Source of the DNA: an uncultured Prevotella sp.
GTDB lineage: Bacteria; Bacteroidota; Bacteroidia; Bacteroidales; Bacteroidaceae
Assembly: GCA_937906495.1 (NCBI GenBank)
Contig: CALCVT010000059.1
Location: 1 to 33,805, forward strand
Length of the DNA stretch: 33,805 nucleotides
Direction of reading: 5' to 3'
Shown here: positions 1 through 7,666 of the stretch, one piece after another
Layout: each line of letters begins with the position of its first letter
How positions within the stretch are numbered: the stretch's first letter is position 1
Program-made: the position numbers and the translations under genes
The notes under the pieces: model-generated
The model's input: the letters and a program-made list of their open reading frames with translations, nothing else
Databases searched by the model: none
What the model was told of the DNA's origin: nothing

Positions 1-1
1 T

Positions 2-121
2 ATCAAGATCACCAATTATTTAACCCTAAAACACGGAACTTTTAATCTGCGCCAACTGCAACAAGAAAGTCAAAAACGGATGCAAGAGAATAAAAATCAA
101 CGAAACATCAAGTACCCATGA
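2..121 (+). CDS. Possible C-terminal tail of an upstream gene (partial)
   Basis: The second frame is open from the window edge to a TGA at 119-121 and encodes about 39 residues. The end is rich in Gln, Lys, Arg and Asn (for example LRQLQQESQKRMQENKNQR), as in a charged helical C-terminus. The family cannot be named from this tail, and a chance open frame of this length is possible. Two short hairpins that follow at 210-237 would fit the 3' side of a gene ending here. Confidence 0.3.
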   Translation: MKITNYLTLKHGTFNLRQLQQESQKRMQENKNQRNIKYP

Positions 122-485
122 TTATAGCCTAGCCAACTGTATATTTACAAATAAGTCTACTGACACAGCAGACCCTTATATATAAATAGGATAACACCGA
201 AAAAGTACCCCCAAGATACTTGGGCAAAAAGTTTGCCATTTACACAAAAAGGAACCATGCGGTATATTTTTTTAGAGAAAAGCTATTTTTTTCGATTTAT
301 ATATTTACCTTTGCGAGCATCAAAGGTGTAAAATGCTGCTTATCTGATGATGTAGCTGCAATATATGGCCTATAAATCAATTCAAGCACTTGCCTAGCTC
401 CTTAAAGAGGTTCATGCTTCATCTATATAGGTACAAACACCAAATACTCAGAAATACCAAAACAAAACTCTATAAAAATATCCCT
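122..485. other. Intergenic region before the secreted-protein gene
   Basis: AT-rich non-coding stretch. It holds two overlapping small hairpins: CCCAAG/CTTGGG at 210-224 and GGCAAA/TTTGCC at 223-237. They share two G residues and so cannot both form fully. A promoter-like box lies at 306-313. No other gene is supported here. An in-frame ATG at 390 exists, but a better start lies at 486. Confidence 0.5.
306..313 (+). promoter_or_regulatory. Bacteroidetes -7 box (TACCTTTG)
   Basis: TACCTTTG matches the TAnnTTTG -7 consensus of Bacteroidetes. A T-rich stretch lies about 20 bp upstream, but there is no clean TTTG -33 element. Transcription would start near 320 and give a leader of about 165 nt before the ATG at 486. 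Confidence 0.45.
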
Positions 486-1799
486 ATGAAGAAAATTCTT
501 ACCCTCTGTTTGGGGCTGATGATGGGAAGCAGCCTCTTTGCCCAGGAAAGCCAAGAGCGTTTGGTTATTTACGACAAGGCAAACAATGTAAAAGGCTATT
601 TGGCCGAACACATTGACAGTGTAATGTTCCGCCGGATTGAAGGCAAGGTTCAAGCAGACATCAAAGTGCTCGAAGTAAACGAAGATAAAATTAAATTTAC
701 CGTTACGCGTACCTCGGATTGCCCGGCATTTAAGTTTGCTGTAGTACCCGCAACAGTTGCCAACATGCTTACGAGTGATGTAGCAATTGCCAACTATGTA
801 GATAAGAACACCGGAGAAATTTATCAGCAAGACTTTACTGCCGGTGAAATTCAGACAACCGATTTGAAGCCCGGTACAGACTATGTAGCCTTTACTGTAG
901 GTATTGACCAATACTACACCTTGTGTGGTGTATCGCGTGCAGAATTTACGACCTACAAGCCTAAATTTACCGGCGACCCCACTGTTAAGGTAACTGAGGT
1001 TGACGTTCAGAAATTTGAATATACGTTGAAGTTTACTCCCAGTGCAGATGTAGCAGGCTACGCCGTACTTGCAGACAAAAAGGGCATACTTGAAGAACAA
1101 TACAAGCAAATGGCTCCGATGTTTGGATTTGCCAATATTGGCGATATGGTAAAAGGCTGGGGCAAGAAATTCGACAAAGAAGGTAACTTTACGTGGAAAA
1201 ACATGCAACCGGGCGAAGAGCAGGAAGTTTACATCCTGGCCTGGGACAAATATGGCGTCAATGCCGACCATCAAATCTACAACCTGCGCACACTTACACA
1301 CGGCGGCAGCGGTGAAGCCAAGGTTGAAATTCAACTTGGTGACTATAAACTTTCGGACTGGGACGGCCAGCAACTTTATGGCCAAACCATTGTTTACGTG
1401 CCTAATGACCAAACCAAGAAGTATCGCACCGTAGTTACCTTGAAGTCGCAATATGACGAAGACCCCGCTTATTGGGAAGAAATTGTGAAGCAAGAAGCTC
1501 CCGAACCCAACATGGCTAACTGGTGGCAGTACGAAACTTTTGAAAACGAATATCAAATTAATCCGGGTGTAGCAGCCGTTGCACTTGCTGCCGGTTTGAA
1601 CAATGAAGAAAAATGGGGCAGCATGAACAAAGTAGAATTCACGCCTAACGCCAAGAACACTGTAGCTATACCTTATGCTCCGAACGCTACCACATCGTCA
1701 ACTCTCAAAACTCGTTCGACGGTGCTCAAAACGCTTTCGCAGGAAGGTAAATTGCCTGCAGTTAAATGGAACAAGAACCTCCGTTTGACCGGCAAATAA
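486..1799 (+). CDS. Secreted or periplasmic protein of unknown function with signal peptide
   Basis: Encodes 437 residues from the ATG at 486. This start is preferred over the in-frame ATG at 390 because it begins directly with a signal peptide (MKKILTLCLGLMMGSSLFAQ) with a signal peptidase I-like Ala-Gln end and no lipobox cysteine. The mature protein begins with a segment (LVIYDKANNVKGYLAEHIDS) of a style common at the start of secreted Bacteroidales proteins. It is followed by beta-rich stretches suggestive of Ig-like or fibronectin-like domains. No catalytic motif and no clear type IX sorting domain was seen; the C-terminus is basic (KWNKNLRLTGK). The gene stands alone between its own promoter-like box and a strong terminator. 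Its function is not recognised. Confidence 0.85.
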   Translation: MKKILTLCLGLMMGSSLFAQESQERLVIYDKANNVKGYLAEHIDSVMFRRIEGKVQADIKVLEVNEDKIKFTVTRTSDCPAFKFAVVPATVANMLTSDVAIANYVDKNTGEIYQQDFTAGEIQTTDLKPGTDYVAFTVGIDQYYTLCGVSRAEFTTYKPKFTGDPTVKVTEVDVQKFEYTLKFTPSADVAGYAVLADKKGILEEQYKQMAPMFGFANIGDMVKGWGKKFDKEGNFTWKNMQPGEEQEVYILAWDKYGVNADHQIYNLRTLTHGGSGEAKVEIQLGDYKLSDWDGQQLYGQTIVYVPNDQTKKYRTVVTLKSQYDEDPAYWEEIVKQEAPEPNMANWWQYETFENEYQINPGVAAVALAAGLNNEEKWGSMNKVEFTPNAKNTVAIPYAPNATTSSTLKTRSTVLKTLSQEGKLPAVKWNKNLRLTGK

Positions 1800-1824
1800 A
1801 TTCAGTATTGATAAAAAAAGAATT

Positions 1825-1864
1825 ATCAGGAAGGAAACATGTACGTTTCCTTCCTGATTTTTTT
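1825..1864 (+). terminator. Rho-independent terminator of the secreted-protein gene
   Basis: A 14-bp perfect stem (1825-1838 with 1845-1858) with a 6-nt loop is followed by a run of T residues to 1864. It lies 26 nt after the stop codon at 1799. Confidence 0.92.
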
Positions 1865-2077
1865 ACGAGTTGCTACAAATAATACAATTGTAGCCAGCAG
1901 CAGTTAGAATGTCGGCACCAACGTAACGTATTCATCCCATCTACCCCATATTCTTATATATATAGGCGTTAGCTGAATTATTAATCAACTAAAGCCTTTG
2001 CTTCTTATCAAGAGAAAAAGTTTTTGTAATTGCATGGAAGCAGCGCAAGATGCTATGCAGATGCTATTATACAATAC
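1865..2077. other. Intergenic region between convergent genes
   Basis: Non-coding space between the secreted-protein gene and HU. The only structure seen is a short hairpin, GCTACAA at 1872-1878 with TTGTAGC at 1888-1894. Unlike the other convergent junctions in this window, no periodic tandem array is visible here. Confidence 0.5.
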
Positions 2078-2120
2078 AAGGCCCCGCAACTTCTAGAACT
2101 TTTGAAGTTGCGGGGCCTTT
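2078..2120 (-). terminator. Terminator hairpin after HU
   Basis: A GC-rich stem of about 16 bp (2078-2093 with 2104-2119) and a 10-nt loop lie just past the HU stop codon at 2143. The T-run is weak in either direction, so it could end transcription from both sides, but its position fits the end of HU best. Confidence 0.75.
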
Positions 2121-2142
2121 GTTATTGGCAAAAAATTAAAAG

Positions 2143-2412
2143 CTACTGCACAGCCTCAGCCAATTCAGCACCAGCTTTGAACTTAATGACTTTCTTTGCA
2201 GGAATCTGGATTTTTTCCTTACTCTTAGGATTTATACCCTCTCTTGCGGGACGCTCATTGATGGAAAAAGTTCCAAAACCAAGAATAGCTACCTTGTCGC
2301 CCTTTTTCAAGGCTTCAGAAATAGCATCTACGGCAGCATCAAATGCCTTTTTTGAATCGGCCTTTGTAAGACCTGCTTCAGCTATAGCATTTATGATATC
2401 TGTTTTGTTCAT
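2143..2412 (-). CDS. HU family DNA-binding protein
   Basis: Encodes 89 residues, the standard size of HU, and aligns along its whole length: MNKTDIINAIAEAG at the start, the GFGTFSINERPAREG core, the DNA-contacting arm NPKSKEKIQIPAKK, and the closing FKAGAELAEAVQ. HU is a nucleoid protein that bends DNA as a dimer. The gene is monocistronic. It has its own consensus promoter at 2530-2561, a leader of about 110 nt containing two hairpins, and a terminator downstream. The family assignment is certain. Which HU paralogue it is cannot be told from one locus. Confidence 0.97.
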   Translation of the reverse strand: MNKTDIINAIAEAGLTKADSKKAFDAAVDAISEALKKGDKVAILGFGTFSINERPAREGINPKSKEKIQIPAKKVIKFKAGAELAEAVQ

Positions 2413-2468
2413 ATAAATATAATATTAGGTGTAAATACTCTTTGTATAACGGCTACCCTCTGTTGCCT

Positions 2469-2504
2469 GCCAGGTTCGCCTGGCTTGAAGGTGGCCTTGG
2501 CCAC
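2469..2504 (-). promoter_or_regulatory. Two tandem hairpins in the HU 5' leader
   Basis: On the minus strand the HU leader carries GTGGCC/GGCCAC (2491-2504, perfectly palindromic) and then GCCAGG/CCTGGC (2469-2484) with a CGAA tetraloop, a GNRA-like-sized compact loop. Both lie between the predicted start point (near 2523) and the HU start codon. They may stabilise the mRNA or control translation; the role is inferred. Confidence 0.5.
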
Positions 2505-2529
2505 TTTAATTTTAAGTGCAATGGTGTGG

Positions 2530-2561
2530 CAAATTTAGGATATGCGAAGCGGTTGCACAAA
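2530..2561 (-). promoter_or_regulatory. Consensus Bacteroidetes promoter of HU
   Basis: On the minus strand TTTG (2558-2561) is followed after exactly 20 nt by TAAATTTG (2530-2537), matching the -33/-7 pattern of Bacteroidetes. It points at HU and predicts a start near 2523. Confidence 0.8.
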
Positions 2562-2598
2562 CTTTCGTCCTGTTTTTTTCGGTTTAAGGGCTCAAAAA

Positions 2599-2649
2599 AA
2601 GCATTTTTGAGTCTGAAAGCCAAGCATTTGACTACAAACGTAAGCATTT
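2599..2649. repeat. Three AAGCATTT direct repeats upstream of the HU promoter
   Basis: AAGCATTT occurs at 2599-2606, 2622-2629 and 2642-2649, with steps of 23 and 20 bp. The set lies 40-90 bp upstream of the HU -33 element and just after the porZ stop. An AT-rich hairpin (2591-2598 with 2604-2611) overlaps the first copy and may belong to porZ termination. Confidence 0.5.
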
Positions 2650-2702
2650 TAAGAGTTTGCATCCCACAAGTAAGAGTGGCTACTAATTATAGCAATTGCG
2701 CA

Positions 2703-5054
2703 TTAAATTACCACAACCTTTGCTGCAACGCTATCTGATCCATTGGCTGTAGCAATGAGTAGATAGTATACTCCAGGTGCTACTCTGCGACCGGAAGCCG
2801 AATTACGCACATCCCAAATAAATGTACCCCCGACAGCATTGCCACGGGCTACAAGCTGCGAACCCGTGCTTACAACCTTAACCTCAGCACCATCGGTCAG
2901 GCCCGTGATGGTTACATTGCCCATATAGTCCGGGCGAACGGGATTGGGATATACCTTTATATTGCTCTTTGACAACGTATTTACCGGCGGAGTTATACCT
3001 GTTTGCAGCGAACAAAGGCCGACATCTGTGCCTATCATCAATTCGCCTGTAGCCGGATTAACAGCCAACGAAAAGATGTTGTTTGAAAGCAAAGGCGAAT
3101 TTTCGTAGGTGTAATGCGCTATTACTTCAGTTCCATCGGGTGATACCAGATAAATGCCCGATTCCTGTGTTCCTAACCACTTACGATTTCCCCCATCTAC
3201 GGCTATAGCCGTAACAGGCACATTGGTGAGCAAATAGTCTGCATAGTTTGTTCCGTCGTTACGCGGCACTTTCGGCTGATAAATAATAAAAGACGAAGAA
3301 AACCATTCAGACGGTTTTGTAATGGCATATACCCCAGAGCCACAGCCCAACCAGATTTGTCCATTCAAATCCTGACAAATATCGTTCATACTCTCCAGGT
3401 TGCAGGATTTTCCATCACCATTTGTTGCCGAAGAACGGAACTGTGCCAATGCATTGGCTATATCATCAAGATTCTGGGCGTAATCGAAAGCCAAGAGTCC
3501 GGAAGCGCCCAGACTGGTGGTACGCCGCGATGTTACCCATATAACGCCATCCCGATCGATCAGCATTTTCTCGGGAGTAGGCACTCCTGTAAATTCAGGA
3601 ATATAAGGTAACACCCAAGTATCGTCGGGCTTTATCATTTTTACATTATTCTTCGTTTCATAATTTGTCATCCATAAATTCCCTTCTGCATCGTAGGTTA
3701 AAGCATCTACCATGGTATAGTTTTCGTGCTGACTCGAAGCACCATTAGCAGGTTCAATCGGCGAATTTGAGGCGTTAAGATGGCGCACGAAGTTGAAATC
3801 GCGGAACTCAAGCAAACCAGAACTACAAGAAACATAATGGTGTGATGCATCGGATGGATCTTGAGCTATGGACATAACGTTGCGATACAATGCGTGGTCG
3901 TTCAGTTCGAATCCATCGTACTGAAAGGCTTTCCACTCACCATTTTCATAGGCCATAGCCGTGGGTGCAAACTGCTTTCCTGCATTGTCAAAGCGTCCGC
4001 CTGCTACTAAAAGCCTTTCGCCCACGTACTGCAACTTATAACATAAATCATGTAAAGGACCAAACCCTCCTATTTTACCATCAGTTTCGGCAAACTGACC
4101 ATTTTCTGAAATTTTATTTCCGACAATCTTACCATTTGAATATACTAACCAATAGGTACCATCTGAAGCATAACTTGCCGATACCGGCTGGCTTGCCAAT
4201 GCTACGCGGTGAGCTTCTTTAAAGGGTTCGTCGGCAGTTACTGCTATAAAATGCCCACTGCCTGCAAACATAAAGCGCCCATTACTATTCCATCCACGAC
4301 TTACGAGTACGGGCGAAACCTGCCGAATAGCCAGGCTGCCATCAGACTGTAATTTGACATAAGAAATTCCGGAGTAAGATTCGGTTTTGCCTGCAACATG
4401 AGGCACGGCCAAATAAGCACCACCTCCTGCCGGCACAATATCTTCTACACTGAAATCGAAAGCAGTTTTCCACTGCGAACCATCGTACAAGTTGTCAGTT
4501 AATCGACCTTGGACACAAACACTGCTCAAACTGGCAAAAACAGTGTTTTCGATTACAGCAGCATCCTTCACAAGTTGACCTAATCTGTAATACCCCTTTA
4601 CCTCGGCACGCTTTAAGTTAAGTACAACCACGCCGTCGGTAGCCGAGATTACAACCCAATCTCCGTTTACACTAAGATTAGTGAGCGTTAGCGTATGTTC
4701 GGTATAGTTTTTTATTTGAGGGATATTTACCACTTCTCCATTCTCGTAAAGAAGGTCGATATTACGATTTTGATAAAGAAGTACAAGGCACTTTTGCGTA
4801 TCCGACCACCCCATATAGCTTATCCCCTTATCTGAAAGACCGGTTAAGCGGTCGAAGGTACGCACACTTTGGTCTTGTGCATCGTAAGCTAACAGGTTAC
4901 CCTCGAAAAGTACATAAGTTGTTGACCCTACCCCTAAAGTTTTTGAAGCAACTTGATAGGAAAGGTGCATGGTCCACAAACTATTATCGGCAGGAGTACC
5001 CCAGGAACACAGGGTACAGACCATTAATATGAGCAAAAGCCAAATTCGTTTCAT
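2703..5054 (-). CDS. porZ: PorZ-like type IX secretion system surface protein
   Basis: Encodes 783 residues, about the length of Porphyromonas gingivalis PorZ. A signal peptide is visible (MKRIWLLLILMVCTLCSWG). Next come beta-propeller repeats with the N-terminal pattern seen in PorZ (sLWTMHLSYQ, LTGLSDKGISYMGW, NIDLLYENGE). A second propeller has repeats such as GQIWLGCGSGVYAI and RKWLGTQESGIYLV. The last 86 residues (about 698-783) form a beta-sandwich like a type IX sorting domain (KVYPNPVRPDYMGN, GVYYLLIATANG). In the known system PorZ sits on the cell surface with PorU, PorV and PorQ and helps attach cargo to anionic lipopolysaccharide. It is the last gene of a minus-strand cluster, 123 nt after a glycosyltransferase. 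A generic two-component-type propeller protein is the main alternative. Confidence 0.82.
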   Translation of the reverse strand: MKRIWLLLILMVCTLCSWGTPADNSLWTMHLSYQVASKTLGVGSTTYVLFEGNLLAYDAQDQSVRTFDRLTGLSDKGISYMGWSDTQKCLVLLYQNRNIDLLYENGEVVNIPQIKNYTEHTLTLTNLSVNGDWVVISATDGVVVLNLKRAEVKGYYRLGQLVKDAAVIENTVFASLSSVCVQGRLTDNLYDGSQWKTAFDFSVEDIVPAGGGAYLAVPHVAGKTESYSGISYVKLQSDGSLAIRQVSPVLVSRGWNSNGRFMFAGSGHFIAVTADEPFKEAHRVALASQPVSASYASDGTYWLVYSNGKIVGNKISENGQFAETDGKIGGFGPLHDLCYKLQYVGERLLVAGGRFDNAGKQFAPTAMAYENGEWKAFQYDGFELNDHALYRNVMSIAQDPSDASHHYVSCSSGLLEFRDFNFVRHLNASNSPIEPANGASSQHENYTMVDALTYDAEGNLWMTNYETKNNVKMIKPDDTWVLPYIPEFTGVPTPEKMLIDRDGVIWVTSRRTTSLGASGLLAFDYAQNLDDIANALAQFRSSATNGDGKSCNLESMNDICQDLNGQIWLGCGSGVYAITKPSEWFSSSFIIYQPKVPRNDGTNYADYLLTNVPVTAIAVDGGNRKWLGTQESGIYLVSPDGTEVIAHYTYENSPLLSNNIFSLAVNPATGELMIGTDVGLCSLQTGITPPVNTLSKSNIKVYPNPVRPDYMGNVTITGLTDGAEVKVVSTGSQLVARGNAVGGTFIWDVRNSASGRRVAPGVYYLLIATANGSDSVAAKVVVI

Positions 5055-5177
5055 GTTAGAATGTTTTAGAGAGTATAAACTGAGGGAGTAATGAAGGACT
5101 GGCAGAGTTCAATACTCAAACAAGCAGGCAATTACAACCGAATGCCCTTATCAGCCCCTTCACTTATATCGCTGCAT

Positions 5178-5981
5178 TTATGCTTTGACTATCTGCACAG
5201 GAATCTGTCCCAATTCAGCCGCCGTGTCGGTAAACGAGGACCAATAGCTCCCAAATAATTTGCTGGTTGCAGCTAAGCAATAAAGATCGATAACTGCCTC
5301 ACGTATGCCTTGTAGGGTATCGCGCCTTACTTGGGTTTTCTGTACAATAAAACGGCTGGGATAATCGGCTTGCATTTGTTGCTTTAACTGCTCGTCGTCG
5401 GTAGCCAAAAAGAAACGTACCGCAGGATGAGCCTCAATTTCTGCCTCAATAGCTTGCTTAAAGGCGTGTAACGGACTGTGACTAATAGCCAAGGCGTTGT
5501 CGGTACGACGTATGTGCACTCCTACTGTATAAGGAGCATATTTACTGCAAAGTTCCTCTACCTCAGCTCTTAGTTCGGGCTGCAACTGGAGCCGCCTTAC
5601 CATCTCTTCGGGATAGGGGTAAAAGGCAGAACCTGTTGACAAATAATGCTTACCGTACCTCCAGGCCTCAACGGGTAAGGATTGGCCCTGACGAGGTTCG
5701 TAGCAGTTGTGCTGCAAACGATATCCGGCCAACTTGCGAATCAAAGCCGGAATATATAGGTTACGCTTGCGAGCAGGCACATTCCACCAAGGGCGCCCTG
5801 TCACCATAAAAGACGGAGCCTCTTCTGCTATAAATAAATCATTAAAACAGGCCCTGCACTCGGCAGTGCTTTCCCACTGCACTACAACAGGTATGCCCGT
5901 CTGTACAGACAGGTATTTGGCAGACAGAAAGGCACGCAAACGATTGCATAAGCCTCCTAAGGCTACTACAGTCAGGCTCAT
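5178..5981 (-). CDS. Fucosyltransferase-like glycosyltransferase (HxRRxD motif)
   Basis: Encodes 267 residues. The N-terminus has the GGLCNRLR motif (residues 9-16) typical of GT-B enzymes of the O-fucosyltransferase, NodZ and GT11 superfamily. HIRRTD at 156-161 matches the HxRRxD motif that binds the GDP-sugar. FLATDD at 191-196 and DLYCLAATSKLFGSYWSSF near the C-terminus are also typical of that superfamily. No signal peptide or membrane segment is seen, so it should act in the cytoplasm on a glycan or lipid-linked precursor. It follows rdgB by only 17 nt and precedes porZ. A link to the surface polysaccharide used by type IX secretion is an inference from position only. Donor and acceptor are unknown. 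Confidence 0.72.
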   Translation of the reverse strand: MSLTVVALGGLCNRLRAFLSAKYLSVQTGIPVVVQWESTAECRACFNDLFIAEEAPSFMVTGRPWWNVPARKRNLYIPALIRKLAGYRLQHNCYEPRQGQSLPVEAWRYGKHYLSTGSAFYPYPEEMVRRLQLQPELRAEVEELCSKYAPYTVGVHIRRTDNALAISHSPLHAFKQAIEAEIEAHPAVRFFLATDDEQLKQQMQADYPSRFIVQKTQVRRDTLQGIREAVIDLYCLAATSKLFGSYWSSFTDTAAELGQIPVQIVKA

Positions 5982-5998
5982 GGATACTATTTCCTTAA

Positions 5999-6583
5999 TT
6001 ATTGGGCATGTGCTTTTAGGTATGCCACTAACTGCTGCACGGCCCGGGCACGATGCGAAATGTTATTTTTTACGTCAACTCCTAACTCTGCAAAGGTTTT
6101 TCCGGTATCTTCGGGAATAAATACAGGGTCGTAGCCGAATCCCTCAGTTCCACGCTTTTCAGGTGCAATTTCGCCACATACAACTCCTTCAAAGAGATGT
6201 TCTTCGCCCTGGAGTATCAACGCAATCACCGTACGGAAACGAGCACTTCGGTCAGTGCTATCCTGCAGTTCGGCCAATAGTTTTTGAGTATTGGCTTCGG
6301 AATCGTGTCGGTCGGGAAATGCATAACGCGCTGTATGTACACCGGGCCTTCCTTCCAAAGCCTGCACTTCGAGCCCCGTATCATCTGCAAAGCAATCCAA
6401 GCCAAAACGCTCCTTTATCCAGCGTGCTTTAATAAGAGCGTTACCTTCGAGCGTATCGGCTGTTTCAGGAATATCATCATAGCAATGAATGTCTGCCAAA
6501 CTCAGTATTTCGACGCTGTTGCCAAATATGGCTTTTATTTCAGAAAGTTTATGGGCGTTATTAGTTGCAAATACTAATTTCAT
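5999..6583 (-). CDS. rdgB: RdgB/HAM1 non-canonical purine NTP pyrophosphatase
   Basis: Encodes 194 residues, the usual length for the family. The N-terminal substrate motif FATNNAHKLSEI, the FADDTGLEVQAL segment with its catalytic and metal-binding acids, GYDPVFIP, and the C-terminal SHRARA motif are all present. The enzyme hydrolyses dITP, ITP and XTP to monophosphates and so keeps deaminated purines out of DNA and RNA. It lies in the leuS cluster after the YitT-family gene, separated from it by about 100 nt that contain a hairpin. Confidence 0.97.
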   Translation of the reverse strand: MKLVFATNNAHKLSEIKAIFGNSVEILSLADIHCYDDIPETADTLEGNALIKARWIKERFGLDCFADDTGLEVQALEGRPGVHTARYAFPDRHDSEANTQKLLAELQDSTDRSARFRTVIALILQGEEHLFEGVVCGEIAPEKRGTEGFGYDPVFIPEDTGKTFAELGVDVKNNISHRARAVQQLVAYLKAHAQ

Positions 6584-6611
6584 AAAAAGATTATATCAAG
6601 AGGTAATAAAC

Positions 6612-6668
6612 AACAACAGCTTCTGCTGATGCCGGGAGGGGGCTCCCTGCATCGGCAGAGGCTGTTGG
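6612..6668 (-). terminator. Long hairpin between yitT-family gene and rdgB
   Basis: A long stem pairs 6614-6632 with 6649-6667, with an inner GGGAG/CTCCC stem, just past the stop of the YitT-family gene. A short T-rich tail follows on the minus strand. It may be a partial terminator inside the leuS cluster, reducing transcription of rdgB, the glycosyltransferase and porZ. Confidence 0.7.
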
Positions 6669-6684
6669 TATGAGCAAAGCCTGC

Positions 6685-7626
6685 TTATTTTTTTTCGGCT
6701 TTGACTTTAATGCGGTCAAATCCTTCGCCAAAAACACCGATTACCTTTGACTGCGAAACAAATGCAGCAGGATCAATGCCTTGAATAATACGGAAGATAT
6801 TGGTGCTCTCACGCTTCTTGGCCATAACTACCAGCACCTTGCGCGCCTCGCGTGTGTACCATCCTTGTCCGTCGAGCACGGTTACACCTCTATGCGTAGC
6901 ACTGATAGCTTCGGCAATCTCTTCGTACTTCCGCGAAAAAATGAAGAACTGAACCGACTGGCGTCCACTGTCTACCACATAGTCAACAAGCAGATTGGTA
7001 ATAACCAGGGTACAGTAGCCATAGAGCAGTTTCTCTGTAGTAGCATCAGGCAGAAGAGCATTCGACGTAATAATCACCACATCGCAAAGCATCAGCATCT
7101 GACCCAGTGTAATATCCTTGTACTTATTGATTATTGAAGCAATAATATCGGTACCACCTGTTGAACCGTTGCTCAAAAGCACTACACCAATACCTATACC
7201 ATTGAGTGATGCACCTAAAATGCAGGACAACAGCATATTATCGACTACTATTGGCAGATTGCTCTTGGGGTTCTTTCCTGCAAACCATTCGGGATGAATC
7301 TCATTCAAGTTAATCATACCTTCGCGTACAAACCTCATGACAAAAGTCAGGGCTATCACCGCATAAATGGTTTTAATGCAAAAGCGTAAGCCCAATACAC
7401 GCACCGCGACGATAAGCAGTGCGGCATTGACTATAAGCACTGTGTTCTCGGCCGGGAACCCAAAGCCATAGAACACTACAGCACCCACACCGGCCAAAGC
7501 TCCCGTAGGCATTTCATAGGGAAGCTGGAAACAAGTAAAGCCGATGGTAAACAACAGGAGGCCGATGGTGATGGTCACATAATCGCGGACATCCTGCATG
7601 GCAGAGATTTTGAATTTCGTAGACAT
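6685..7626 (-). CDS. YitT family membrane protein
   Basis: Encodes 313 residues. The N-terminal two thirds contain about five hydrophobic segments with family-typical sequence (GFTCFQLPYEMPTGALAGVG, LSNGSTGGTDIIASIINKY). The C-terminal cytoplasmic part (from about residue 215, FFIFSRKYEEIAEAISATH, RGVTVLDGQGWYT) is the DUF2179 domain. The function of YitT proteins is not established. The gene begins 40 nt after leuS and is likely co-transcribed with it. Confidence 0.92.
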   Translation of the reverse strand: MSTKFKISAMQDVRDYVTITIGLLLFTIGFTCFQLPYEMPTGALAGVGAVVFYGFGFPAENTVLIVNAALLIVAVRVLGLRFCIKTIYAVIALTFVMRFVREGMINLNEIHPEWFAGKNPKSNLPIVVDNMLLSCILGASLNGIGIGVVLLSNGSTGGTDIIASIINKYKDITLGQMLMLCDVVIITSNALLPDATTEKLLYGYCTLVITNLLVDYVVDSGRQSVQFFIFSRKYEEIAEAISATHRGVTVLDGQGWYTREARKVLVVMAKKRESTNIFRIIQGIDPAAFVSQSKVIGVFGEGFDRIKVKAEKK

Positions 7627-7666
7627 GAAGTTTAGAGATTTCTTTTATACGTTGTGACTACAGAAT

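Noticed and set aside
423..1556. 377-codon open frame on the minus strand
   Set aside because: It lies opposite the secreted-protein gene, which has a signal peptide, promoter box and terminator. The minus-strand product is Cys-, Val- and Phe-rich with no family resemblance.
2030..2416. 128-codon open frame on the plus strand
   Set aside because: It is the antisense shadow of HU and its terminator.
2469..2504. A tRNA-like element suggested by a GGTTCGCC segment
   Set aside because: The surrounding sequence forms two simple hairpins and cannot fold into a tRNA cloverleaf.
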